A stretch of DNA of 5,151 bases from the NCBI RefSeq assembly GCF_039529295.1, contig NZ_BAAAMN010000059.1, positions 1 to 5,151 on the forward strand. Reading direction: 5' to 3'. Origin of the DNA: Yaniella flava (lineage in GTDB: Bacteria; Actinomycetota; Actinomycetes; Actinomycetales; Micrococcaceae). A program made the position numbers and the translations under genes. Shown in pieces: positions 1 to 5,020 of the stretch. The notes beneath the pieces were generated by a model. That model made no database searches, was not told the origin of the DNA, and was given only the letters and a program-made list of their open reading frames with translations. Every line of letters begins with the position of its first letter. Within the stretch, counting starts at the first letter, position 1.

Positions 1-2
1 TA

Positions 3-404
3 CCGGGCCCAGCAATATCACTACACAGCACGCGGCCACACTTTACAAACACGACTGTAGTACTAGGCAACCTCGAGGCAGCTCAATTTAAGCCAATGAT
101 GGTCGACGAAAACACTTCCGTCGGCGAAATATCCTGGATCAAAGATGGACGAGTTCAATTCTGGAGGGGAACCCAGCAGAATTGCCCACAAACTGTCCCA
201 TATCCCATCGCCCTTGAAGAAACCGTCTACGTCATCGAAGGCAACGCTGACGTGGAATTCGAAGACGGCACTGTGCATCGTCTCAACCCCGGAGACGTAG
301 CGACATTCGAACAAGGCGCTCAGACCACGTGGACATTCATCTTCCCGTTTGTGAAAGTCGCTATTTTTGCAGATGCCAAACCAGCTAAGAAAGGAACATC
401 ATGA
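3..404 (+). CDS. Cupin-domain protein (EutQ/DUF861-like), 5' end outside window
   Basis: Small beta-barrel cupin protein. Counting from the ATG at 96, residues 42-49 read ETVYVIEG, followed by an acidic strand, LNPGD at 63-67 and TTWTF at 78-82 with FVKV just after. This matches the cupin_3 (DUF861, EutQ-like) pattern of a glutamate-led first motif, a PGD turn and a TW...K/V ending. The usual metal-binding histidines of the first cupin motif are not obvious, so the activity is unknown. The frame has no stop from base 3 to the ATG at 96, no ATG, GTG or TTG in that stretch, and no Shine-Dalgarno before 96. The upstream codons also read like protein (TVVLGNLEAAQF), so I infer that the true start lies left of the window; a 102-residue form from 96 is the alternative. 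The stop overlaps the next start (ATGA), so it is probably co-transcribed and coupled with the aldehyde dehydrogenase, perhaps acting on or sensing a related metabolite. Confidence 0.75.
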   Translation, partial: PGPAISLHSTRPHFTNTTVVLGNLEAAQFKPMMVDENTSVGEISWIKDGRVQFWRGTQQNCPQTVPYPIALEETVYVIEGNADVEFEDGTVHRLNPGDVATFEQGAQTTWTFIFPFVKVAIFADAKPAKKGTS

Positions 405-1918
405 GTGTTACATCCAACAACGCACCATCAGCAACCGTTTCATCACCACGGCTTCAAGAATTCCTCTCAACACCGCAGCGGCTGTTTATTGATGGACAAT
501 GGGTCGAATCCAGCTCAGGCAGGACCTTCAACACTTACGACCCCGCCACCGGTAATAAGCTCGCCGAGGTCGCACAGGGCGTCGAAGCCGATATCGATGC
601 AGCTATAGCTGCGGCCAGAGCGGTCTTCAACGAAGGCTCATGGGTCAGTATGCGACCGAACACCCGGGAGGAATTACTCTTCGCCATTTCACAAAAGATT
701 CAAGAGTGGGCCGATGATTTCGCTGAGCTTGAAGCACTGGACAACGGTAAGCCCCTTGGCATCGCTGCGGCATTCGATGTTCGTTCGGCGGCCGATTGTT
801 TCCGATACTATGCTGGCTGGCCTTCAAAAATCCAAGGTTCAGTGAATAATCCATCAATGATCCTCGCCCCGGTGGAAGCCGAGTTCCACTCCTACACCCG
901 CAGAGAACCCGTCGGAGTCTGCGCACAAATCATTCCCTGGAATTTCCCATTGCTGATGGCTGCGTGGAAAATCGCGCCGGCTCTGGCGACCGGCAACACA
1001 GTCGTACTCAAACCAGCCGAACAAACGCCGCTGACCGCACTGCTACTAGGCAAGGTACTCAAGGAAGTCGGTGTGCCACCCGGAGTCGTTAATATCGTCA
1101 CGGGGTACGGCGATATCGGTGCTGCGCTCTCGAGCCACGCCGACGTCGACAAGGTTGCCTTCACTGGTTCCACCGAAGTTGGCAAAAAGATCGTCGAGTC
1201 GGTCAAGGGCAATCTCAAGAAAGTCTCACTCGAACTCGGTGGTAAGTCACCAAACATCGTCTTTGCAGATGCCGACATCCCCAGCGCGGTGGCCGGCGCC
1301 CTGCAAGGTTTCACCCTGAACTCAGGCCAGGCCTGCGAAGCAGGAACCCGAGTTTATGTTCATGAAGATATCTACGACCAGTTCAACGCGCAGCTGGTGG
1401 AAGCAGTCAAACAACTCAACATCGGGCCGGGTACAGATCCAACTTCGGATATCACCCCGCTGGTCTCAGAAGAGCAGTTGGACCGAGTCGTCGGATACCT
1501 CAATCAAGGTAAAACCGACGGTGCACAAGCCATCGTTGGAGGGAATCGCTGGGGCGATACCGGCTATTACGTGGAACCCACCGTATTTACCAACACCACC
1601 CCAAATATGTCGATCGTCCAAGAAGAAATCTTCGGACCGGTTGCCATCTCTATTCCCTTCTCCAGCGAAGACGAAGTCATTACAGCGGCAAACGACTCCG
1701 AATACGGTCTCGCGGCCGCACTGTGGACCAAGGATTTGAGTCGTGCCCATCGAGTGGCCAGCCGACTGCAAGCCGGATCAGTCTGGGTTAACACTTACCA
1801 CGCGCTGGACAGTCAGCTCCCCTTCGGGGGCTACCACCAGTCCGGTTGGGGGCGCGAGCTTGGACCGGAGAGCATAGAACTCTACACCCAAGTGAAGTCA
1901 GTGACCATCGCGCTATAA
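401..1918 (+). CDS. NAD(P)-dependent aldehyde dehydrogenase, complete
   Basis: Cytosolic enzyme of the ALDH superfamily that oxidises an aldehyde to its carboxylic acid with NAD(P)+. It is 505 residues long, normal for the family. Visible motifs in order: PWNFP with the oxyanion-hole Asn at 181; KPAEQTP with the cofactor-binding Lys at 204; the Rossmann loop FTGSTEVG at 254-261; LELGGKSP with the general-base Glu at 278; SGQACEAGTR with the catalytic Cys at 312; EEIFGPV with Glu409 and Phe411; and the C-terminal PFGG/SGWGRE at 474-486. All key residues are present, so it should be active. The substrate cannot be read from the sequence; the general type resembles betaine-, phenylacetaldehyde- or broad-range aldehyde dehydrogenases. 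The start ATG overlaps the cupin stop as ATGA and has an AAAGGAA Shine-Dalgarno at 390-396. A terminator hairpin follows 21 bases after the stop, so the operon ends here. The cupin neighbour suggests catabolism or detoxification of a specific aldehyde. Confidence 0.96.
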   Translation: MSVTSNNAPSATVSSPRLQEFLSTPQRLFIDGQWVESSSGRTFNTYDPATGNKLAEVAQGVEADIDAAIAAARAVFNEGSWVSMRPNTREELLFAISQKIQEWADDFAELEALDNGKPLGIAAAFDVRSAADCFRYYAGWPSKIQGSVNNPSMILAPVEAEFHSYTRREPVGVCAQIIPWNFPLLMAAWKIAPALATGNTVVLKPAEQTPLTALLLGKVLKEVGVPPGVVNIVTGYGDIGAALSSHADVDKVAFTGSTEVGKKIVESVKGNLKKVSLELGGKSPNIVFADADIPSAVAGALQGFTLNSGQACEAGTRVYVHEDIYDQFNAQLVEAVKQLNIGPGTDPTSDITPLVSEEQLDRVVGYLNQGKTDGAQAIVGGNRWGDTGYYVEPTVFTNTTPNMSIVQEEIFGPVAISIPFSSEDEVITAANDSEYGLAAALWTKDLSRAHRVASRLQAGSVWVNTYHALDSQLPFGGYHQSGWGRELGPESIELYTQVKSVTIAL

Positions 1919-1939
1919 CTACCAATATTCCAAACCACG

Positions 1940-1974
1940 AGGCGTCGTCCACAGCACCAACGTGGGCGACGCTT
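1940..1974 (+). terminator. Stem-loop terminator after the aldehyde dehydrogenase
   Basis: An 11-base stem (1942-1952 with 1962-1972, GCGTCGTCCAC against GTGGGCGACGC) pairs fully, with one U-G wobble, around a 9-base loop. Two more pairs (A1940-T1974 and a G-T wobble at 1941/1973) extend it to 13. The stem is GC-rich, but the tail after it (TTCGTTCGTC) is only moderately T-rich, as is common in actinobacterial terminators. It sits 21 bases past the dehydrogenase stop. Confidence 0.75.
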
Positions 1975-2253
1975 CGTTCGTCATCAACGCTCAAAGAGCA
2001 CCAGGACGCAGCCAAGGCTGAAGAAGAAGCCCGCGAAGCAGAACAAGAGCGTCAGTGCGAGGAAGAAGCCGTTCAGAATGCTCCAGCTCCTACACCTACC
2101 GCACCTGCTCAAAACACTGAACCGTCGACTCCTAACGGGGCCTACGAAAACTGCACCGCCGCACGGGAAGCTGGCGCGGCCCAGGTTCACCGCGGAGAAC
2201 CTGGCTACGGGACTCACCTGGACCGCGATGGCGACGGGGTTGGCTGCGAATAA
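1975..2253 (+). pseudogene. 5'-truncated Excalibur-domain (Ca-binding) protein remnant
   Basis: This frame encodes a charged helical stretch (KEHQDAAKAEEEAREAEQ...), a Pro/Thr/Ala linker (about 2080-2140) and a C-terminal Excalibur domain. The domain has a first Cys in YENCTAAREAG, then GYGTHLDRDGDGVGCE running into the stop, with the DxDxDGxxCE calcium loop at about 2221-2250. Excalibur proteins are normally secreted or membrane-anchored cell-surface proteins, so an N-terminal signal or membrane segment is expected. None is present. No ATG, GTG or TTG occurs in frame after the dehydrogenase stop. The only upstream in-frame start is a TTG at 1846 inside the dehydrogenase gene, and a product from it would have to be translated through the terminator hairpin. 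I therefore call it a headless gene, with the deletion junction just after the terminator. The domain itself is intact and certain; expression is unlikely. A rare CTG or ATT start, or a start lost by sequencing error, are the alternatives. Confidence 0.7.
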
Positions 2254-2265
2254 GAATCATTCCAC

Positions 2266-2279
2266 AGCGACGCTTCGCT
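2266..2279. terminator. Weak possible hairpin between convergent genes
   Basis: AGCGA (2266-2270) and TCGCT (2275-2279) can pair around a 4-base loop between the Excalibur remnant and the end of the minus-strand DUF6458-like gene. The stem is only 5 bases and no clear T-run follows on either strand, so it is a weak candidate for a bidirectional terminator. Confidence 0.25.
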
Positions 2280-2283
2280 TGCC

Positions 2284-2499
2284 TTACTCCTCGATGATCT
2301 CTTCACGTCGTTCCACAGGTACCACGCGCCGACGCCGGGTGTTCGCATCAACAATCACGCTAATGATCAACCCAATGATCCCCGCGATCATAAGGATCAG
2401 GCCGATCATGTCGATGTCTACTGCCTGTACCTCAATGTTCACCGCAAAATACAGGATGGCACCGATCACCGTTAGGAAAACTGCTCCACCGTATTTCAT
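2284..2499 (-). CDS. DUF6458-like small two-helix membrane protein
   Basis: A 71-residue protein with two predicted membrane helices, at about residues 5-20 (GAVFLTVIGAILYFAV) and 31-50 (MIGLILMIAGIIGLIISVIV). They are joined by a short acidic loop (VQAVDID) and followed by an arginine-rich cytoplasmic tail (NTRRRRVV...ERREEIIEE). The layout of a first helix, a V/I-D-hydrophobic-D-M-G motif, a second helix and then an Arg-rich tail fits the actinobacterial DUF6458 family of about 70-90 residues, whose function is unknown. I chose the ATG at 2499 because a strong AAGGAG Shine-Dalgarno (2507-2512, minus strand) lies 7 bases upstream. The longer frame starting near 2688 has no such signal, and its extra N-terminus is not membrane-like. 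It is the last gene of the minus-strand set, but its own strong ribosome site suggests it can also be translated independently. Confidence 0.82.
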   Translation of the reverse strand: MKYGGAVFLTVIGAILYFAVNIEVQAVDIDMIGLILMIAGIIGLIISVIVDANTRRRRVVPVERREEIIEE

Positions 2500-2704
2500 A
2501 ACCGTACTCCTTGCGTGAATGGAACTTCTGGTAGCTCGGATATTTTTTATGATCTCGACGGTACACAAGTATCGGCCTGGTGAACACAGCTCGGTAATGC
2601 ACAGCCCAACGATGACGATTCGCCGAACGTGACTGGGTTCTGATCCGCATCTCAATGATGATGACGACGGCTGCCCACGCCCCGACACACAATCCTAGAG
2701 CCAT
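2432..2704 (-). CDS. Possible small membrane peptide, unrecognised
   Basis: A 90-codon frame starting 20 bases after the stop of the two-helix membrane protein. The ATG at 2704 has GAGG 6 bases upstream (2711-2714). The product would begin with a single hydrophobic helix (ALGLCVGAWAAVVIII, residues 2-17) followed by a strongly basic region (EMRIRTQSRSANRHR...), the usual shape of a small inner-membrane protein with its tail in the cytoplasm. Against it, the frame overlaps the first 68 bases of the well-supported DUF6458-like gene and the last third does not look protein-like. It may be a gene whose 3' end has decayed, or chance. I do not recognise a family. If real, it is a third cistron of the minus-strand set. 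Confidence 0.28.
   Translation of the reverse strand: MALGLCVGAWAAVVIIIEMRIRTQSRSANRHRWAVHYRAVFTRPILVYRRDHKKYPSYQKFHSRKEYGYEIRWSSFPNGDRCHPVFCGEH
2507..2512 (-). promoter_or_regulatory. Shine-Dalgarno AAGGAG deciding the DUF6458-like start
   Basis: On the minus strand AAGGAG is followed by 7 bases and then the ATG at 2499. It fixes the short 71-residue form over the longer open frame. Confidence 0.8.
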
Positions 2705-2724
2705 TGTCACCCTCGCATGACAGG

Positions 2725-3108
2725 TTATTCCACAGGCTCGCTTTGCGTAGACTTTTTAGTGACTGAAGCTGGGTACAAACCGCGTGCAATGAACCCAATG
2801 ATCGCGAACGACTGCACTGCGATCGCTGAAATAAATGCAACCCCGATAGTTGACTCTACTTCGAAGTCAGTGATTAGAAGGACGGCCACGAACAGGATCA
2901 CGGAACCGAATGCGATGCCAACCATCCACAAAACGTAAGTCATCCGTCGAGCACGTTGGTCGTACTCTTGTTGAGCCTTATTCTTAGCTATCTCTGCAAG
3001 CGTGGTGGTGGATCGCTCCCGACTTACATCACGCTGAGCAAGCCCGGAGATGTTTGTCTCAATATACGTTTCGCCCCTGGCACGGTGTTTTTCAAAATCG
3101 TCCGACAC
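2725..3108 (-). CDS. Two-helix membrane protein paired with ImmA/IrrE peptidase
   Basis: A 127-residue protein of unknown function. Residues 1-56 are hydrophilic and mostly helical, with a possible short coiled coil at about 34-55 (TTTLAEIAKNKAQQEYDQRARR). Two membrane helices follow, at about 57-80 (TYVLWMVGIAFGSVILFVAVLLIT) and 86-108 (TIGVAFISAIAVQSFAIIGFIARG). The second helix ends in the pattern ...IIGFIARGLYP, after which a short polar tail closes the protein. No signal peptide is seen, so both termini are likely cytoplasmic. The start is GTG at 3108, only 3 bases after the stop of the metallopeptidase gene and without a good Shine-Dalgarno, which points to translation by re-initiation and tight 1:1 coupling. 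The pre-helix plus 2TM layout recalls the 2TM partner proteins found beside signalling or peptidase genes in defence islands, but I cannot assign a named family. It could be a membrane effector, an anchor, or a cleavage substrate of the peptidase. Confidence 0.8.
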   Translation of the reverse strand: MSDDFEKHRARGETYIETNISGLAQRDVSRERSTTTLAEIAKNKAQQEYDQRARRMTYVLWMVGIAFGSVILFVAVLLITDFEVESTIGVAFISAIAVQSFAIIGFIARGLYPASVTKKSTQSEPVE

Positions 3109-3111
3109 AGA

Positions 3112-3618
3112 TTATATGGACGCAGGATCTGGTTGGCTAGACAGCCGTTTATGACACTGCCGTACTGCAGGTAATGACACGCCGAAGTGTCGAGCCTGCT
3201 GAGCGATGGAGTAAGCCATGCCCTCGAGGCGATGAATCTCATTTTTTGGCATCAATAAGGCACCTGCAAATTCGTCGGCAAAGAACTCGTGCAAGTTGTA
3301 GTCACTGCCTCGGGCATCTGTAATGGAAAAGTCCTCGTCAGACGCGACGGAGCTTCGTTCCACAACATGGCCCAATTCATGTGCCCAAGTAAACCGTCGA
3401 CGTGGCGCAGGTTCTGCGGAGTTAAGAACAATCTCAGCTGCGCCACGAGGCTGCTTCGAGACGACCCCAGAAATACCACCATCTAGCGGCATCTCATACT
3501 TGACGGCATCCAGAGCGTCAGTAATGGGCCCAAGCTTAACGGGGAACTCGCCATCCCAATGCGCATCGAGCAGCTCCTGCGCCTCACGACGAGCTCTTAT
3601 ATATGCTAATTCGTCCAT
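3112..3618 (-). CDS. ImmA/IrrE-family zinc metallopeptidase
   Basis: A 168-residue cytosolic protein of the ImmA/IrrE (peptidase M78) type. The zinc-binding HEXXH motif is HELGH at residues 80-84, in the context RRFTWAHELGHVV. The third ligand is probably Glu111 in HEFFADEFAGALLMP (110-124), which matches the family pattern E-x-x-A-[ND]-x-F-A-x-x-L-L-M-P. A C-terminal helical part (IAQQARHFGVSLPAVRQCHKRL, 138-159) is the usual family ending that resembles a helix-turn-helix. ImmA proteases cut phage or integrative-element repressors, and IrrE/DdrO is a stress-response example. No such repressor gene lies in this window. I chose the ATG at 3618 because GGAGGAGG lies directly upstream; starting at the GTG at 3633 would put this ribosome site inside the coding region. 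The two-helix membrane gene follows after 3 bases, so the two form one translational unit and the membrane protein is the obvious candidate partner. Confidence 0.92.
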   Translation of the reverse strand: MDELAYIRARREAQELLDAHWDGEFPVKLGPITDALDAVKYEMPLDGGISGVVSKQPRGAAEIVLNSAEPAPRRRFTWAHELGHVVERSSVASDEDFSITDARGSDYNLHEFFADEFAGALLMPKNEIHRLEGMAYSIAQQARHFGVSLPAVRQCHKRLSSQPDPASI

Positions 3619-3683
3619 ATTTCCTCCTCCCACGTCACATCATCACTCATTTCCAGGGACGAGAATCCACCTGGGCAAAACAT
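3606..3683 (-). other. Short open frame overlapping the metallopeptidase start
   Basis: From the ATG at 3683 the frame reads 25 codons (an internal ATG at 3650 would give 14: MSDDVTWEEEIWTN) to a TAG inside the metallopeptidase gene, overlapping its start by 13 bases. The acidic ending is protein-like, and peptidases of this family are often preceded by an overlapping regulator gene. It could be the surviving tail of such a gene or a leader peptide that couples translation. There is no good ribosome site and the frame is short, so chance is quite possible. Confidence 0.25.
3623..3630 (-). promoter_or_regulatory. Strong Shine-Dalgarno of the metallopeptidase gene
   Basis: GGAGGAGG on the minus strand, 4 bases (AAAT) before the ATG at 3618. 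A GTG at 3633 lies in frame just upstream and would make the site coding, so the ATG is preferred. Confidence 0.8.
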
Positions 3684-3975
3684 GTGGGTTGTGGTGTGGG
3701 TTCTTCACAGGCTATCAACTTGTGTTACAGCATAGCTATAGCTCCACGCGGCTAGCGTTTTTCAGTGCACATCAGTGAACGCATAGACACAACGGCGAAA
3801 TGCTACCGCCTGGACAACCGGCCGAGTGCCACACATAGAGCGCAGCGACCTGCTCCGGGGAACGAACTCAAGAGAAACCCCTGAAGCCCAAGCACATGCT
3901 TGACGGTAGGTCTCAAGCCGTACCGGGGTTGATCGATGCAACGAGTTTCAACGACATCGTTATCAATGGCAGTAC
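3684..3975. other. Intergenic stretch without a convincing gene
   Basis: About 290 bases between the peptidase 5' region and the orphan hairpin. Open frames here lack ribosome sites, family motifs and membrane or signal segments. I see a 10-base perfect palindrome AGCTATAGCT at 3734-3743, about 116 bases upstream of the peptidase start, with GCTAGC at 3751-3756. Either could be part of an operator or of the peptidase promoter region, but no convincing -35/-10 pair is visible. No tRNA-like T-arm was found. The part from 3780 to 3975 may be decayed mobile-element or gene sequence, but I recognise nothing in it. Confidence 0.4.
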
Positions 3976-4002
3976 AAAAGCCCCGCACAATGCGAGGCTT
4001 TT
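3976..4002 (-). terminator. Orphan hairpin terminator
   Basis: An 11-base stem joins 3976-3986 and 3992-4002 around a 5-base loop. Read on the minus strand (AAAAGCCTCGC, loop, GCGGGGCTTTT) it is fully paired with one U-G wobble and ends in TTTT. On the plus strand the same position is a C-A mismatch, which favours minus-strand use, although it could work both ways thanks to the A-run/T-run ends. No intact gene on the minus strand ends just upstream of it (to the right), so it looks left over from a gene now lost. Confidence 0.7.
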
Positions 4003-4006
4003 GGCT

Positions 4007-4342
4007 ACTAGCGCGTGGGCGGGCCATCATCGGCAGGATGACGGGAAAGAAGCCTTGCGACGGATCTTCTTCGACGATGCCGAACCACACATTGCAGAGG
4101 ATCCTCCGCCCAGCAATGACACGCAGTCGGGCTCACGTACCCCGGAGCCTTTGAATTCGTTACCGGAAGCAACCGTTGATCCGACGCAACCTGCACCACC
4201 ATGCGAAGCTACGGTCTTTGAGGTAACTATCGGCGGCTGGGATGCTGCCACCGGAGTTCGGGCTGCCGCACTTGTGGTATCCAACGACGAGTCCCACGCC
4301 TGCAGCTTGAAGGAATGCCAGGCTGCTAGCCTGTGGGCATGA
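4007..4342 (+). pseudogene. Remnant resembling a DUF4232 lipoprotein
   Basis: In this frame an acidic Pro/Ser/Thr-rich linker (EDPPPSNDTQSGSRTPEP...DPTQPAPP) leads into CEATVFEVTIGGWDAATGVRAAALVVSN and then CSLKECQAASLWA and the stop. The order of Cys, a beta-strand, GGWDAATG, a strand ending in a T/S-N, then C-S/T-L fits the first third of the DUF4232 domain, usually found in secreted actinobacterial lipoproteins. The domain stops about 45 residues in, where roughly twice as much would be expected, and there is no signal peptide or lipobox. Upstream the same frame stays open to an ATG at 3896 but runs through the orphan terminator hairpin and has no ribosome site, so that N-terminus is not credible. 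I infer a fragment that has lost both ends. Its TGA overlaps the ATG of the next gene (ATGA at 4339-4342), which could be chance or a real coupling. The family call is by eye and moderate. Confidence 0.45.
4327..4332 (+). promoter_or_regulatory. -10 element of a probable leaderless promoter
   Basis: TAGCCT matches the TANNNT -10 consensus and is followed by exactly 6 bases (GTGGGC) and then the ATG at 4339. This is the arrangement seen at actinobacterial genes whose transcript begins at the A of the start codon. A possible -35 (TTGAAG, 4307-4312) is spaced only 14 bases away, so the -35 is uncertain. No Shine-Dalgarno lies at a usable distance; GAAGGAA ends more than 20 bases upstream. Confidence 0.55.
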
Positions 4343-4710
4343 ACACTGAGCACTGGCTTCCGGTAACGCGTCAGTCAGACCGTGAAACCGTCGGCTATCT
4401 TGAACCTCTACACTCTGATTACTCCCAGGTCCAGCCCCGCTCGGTGCTAGGACATCCTGTAAGCGCCCCCTCTGATTTCGTGACCGGAGAAGATCTCTTA
4501 CTTGAACGCGGGATCAGCGAAGTCGCCGAACACTGGCGACTGACTGACCCGCAGCTTCCGAACGCGCTGGCTATCCTAGAAGTATCGCCGGAAGGAATCA
4601 TTGTGGCGGATGCGCTGGAAACAAAAGCTTTGGTACCCACCGAACGCTTCGAGGTGGAATGGCCCGATTTGATCCAGCGACTCGTGCCGTGGGATGAACC
4701 AACCAGCTGA
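4339..4710 (+). CDS. Conserved hypothetical protein, about 123 residues
   Basis: A soluble acidic protein with no signal peptide or membrane segment. It starts MNTEHWLPVTRQSDRETVGYLEPL, has a central LGHPVSAP...GEDLLLERGISEVAEHWRL, and ends in LAILEVSPEGIIVADALETKALVPTERFEVEWPDL...LVPW. It resembles a family of small actinobacterial hypothetical proteins that I recognise by pattern only; no function or catalytic motif can be assigned. The ATG at 4339 is preferred over the GTG at 4333 because a TANNNT promoter element ends exactly 6 bases before it, indicating a leaderless transcript. The GTG would lie between the -10 element and that start point. Base composition and codon use look healthy through the whole frame. 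It faces the minus-strand gene ending at 4750 tail to tail, with 39 bases between. Confidence 0.8.
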   Translation: MNTEHWLPVTRQSDRETVGYLEPLHSDYSQVQPRSVLGHPVSAPSDFVTGEDLLLERGISEVAEHWRLTDPQLPNALAILEVSPEGIIVADALETKALVPTERFEVEWPDLIQRLVPWDEPTS

Positions 4711-4732
4711 ATAATAAACAGTCAAACAATTG

Positions 4733-4748
4733 TCCGCTGACGTGCGGA
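4733..4748. terminator. Possible short hairpin between convergent genes
   Basis: TCCGC (4733-4737) and GCGGA (4744-4748) pair around a 6-base loop between two genes that converge. On the minus strand the stem is followed by a partly T-rich run (CAATTGTTTG). The stem is short, so this is a modest bidirectional terminator candidate. An adjoining palindrome GAGCTAGCTC (4747-4756) spans the stop codon of the minus-strand gene. Confidence 0.35.
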
Positions 4749-4749
4749 G

Positions 4750-5016
4750 CTAGCTCGAGGAAGCGTAGAGATTTAGAGCGTCATGCATTAAACGTTGCGA
4801 GCTGCCGGGGAAATAGTTGGCGTGGGTCACTTTCACAGTCTCGATTGAGTCTGAACCAACGAGGACAACGTCTATCGCACGGTCGTCAGCGTACTGGCGT
4901 TCTAAACGCGAGTACGCTTCAGTTGCGAGTTCTAGTTCCTCGCCAAAGTCCAATTCTTCGAGAAGTTCATCTTTGCTGTGGTCAAACACCAACAGAAAGT
5001 TTTTGATGCCAGCCAT
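4750..5016 (-). CDS. Small conserved hypothetical protein, 88 residues
   Basis: A soluble, acidic protein: KNFLLVFDHSKDELLEELDFGEELELATEAYSRLERQYADDRAIDVVLVGSDSIETVKVTHANYF and a short tail. The pattern [KR]NFL.[VI]FDH near the N-terminus, a central helix containing the Y..[LI]ER.Y repeat, and [IV]D[VI]VLVGSDS[IL]ETV..TH..YF is shared by a set of small actinobacterial hypotheticals that I recognise by pattern. Their function is unknown to me. The ATG at 5016 is the only standard start close to the conserved part, but it has no convincing Shine-Dalgarno. Remembered relatives start directly at the (M)[KR]NFL segment, so the first residues MAGI may be non-native. An IS30-type end appears to begin only about 5 bases upstream, so the promoter and start region may have been replaced by the insertion. 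Confidence 0.78.
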   Translation of the reverse strand: MAGIKNFLLVFDHSKDELLEELDFGEELELATEAYSRLERQYADDRAIDVVLVGSDSIETVKVTHANYFPGSSQRLMHDALNLYASSS

Positions 5017-5020
5017 TCTA

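Noticed and set aside
892..1314. Minus-strand 140-codon frame inside the aldehyde dehydrogenase
   Set aside because: It is the shadow of a well-supported gene; low-complexity Ser/Thr/Pro/Ala translation and no start signals.
1846..1974. Extension of the Excalibur frame back to the TTG at 1846, giving a 135-residue protein
   Set aside because: The extra part lies inside the end of the aldehyde dehydrogenase gene and crosses its terminator hairpin, has no ribosome site and no signal peptide; it is a by-product of an open frame.
2284..2688. Long form (134 residues) of the DUF6458-like protein
   Set aside because: The added N-terminus is not membrane-like or conserved-looking and there is no ribosome site there, whereas the ATG at 2499 has a strong AAGGAG.
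3323..3778. Plus-strand 151-codon frame opposite the metallopeptidase
   Set aside because: Antisense to a gene with clear catalytic motifs; Ser/Arg/Thr-rich translation without family features.
3803..4090. Minus-strand 95-codon frame in the gap region
   Set aside because: It runs through the orphan terminator, has no ribosome site and no recognisable motif. A vague impression of transposase-like residues (VVETRC) was too weak to claim.
3619..4340. tRNA, other structured RNA or CRISPR array in the gap region
   Set aside because: No T-arm-like motif, cloverleaf or regularly spaced repeat was found on either strand; only the simple hairpin at 3976-4002 is present.
4027..4353. Minus-strand 108-codon frame
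   Set aside because: Opposite the DUF4232-like fragment; Ala/Ser-rich shadow translation, no start signal.
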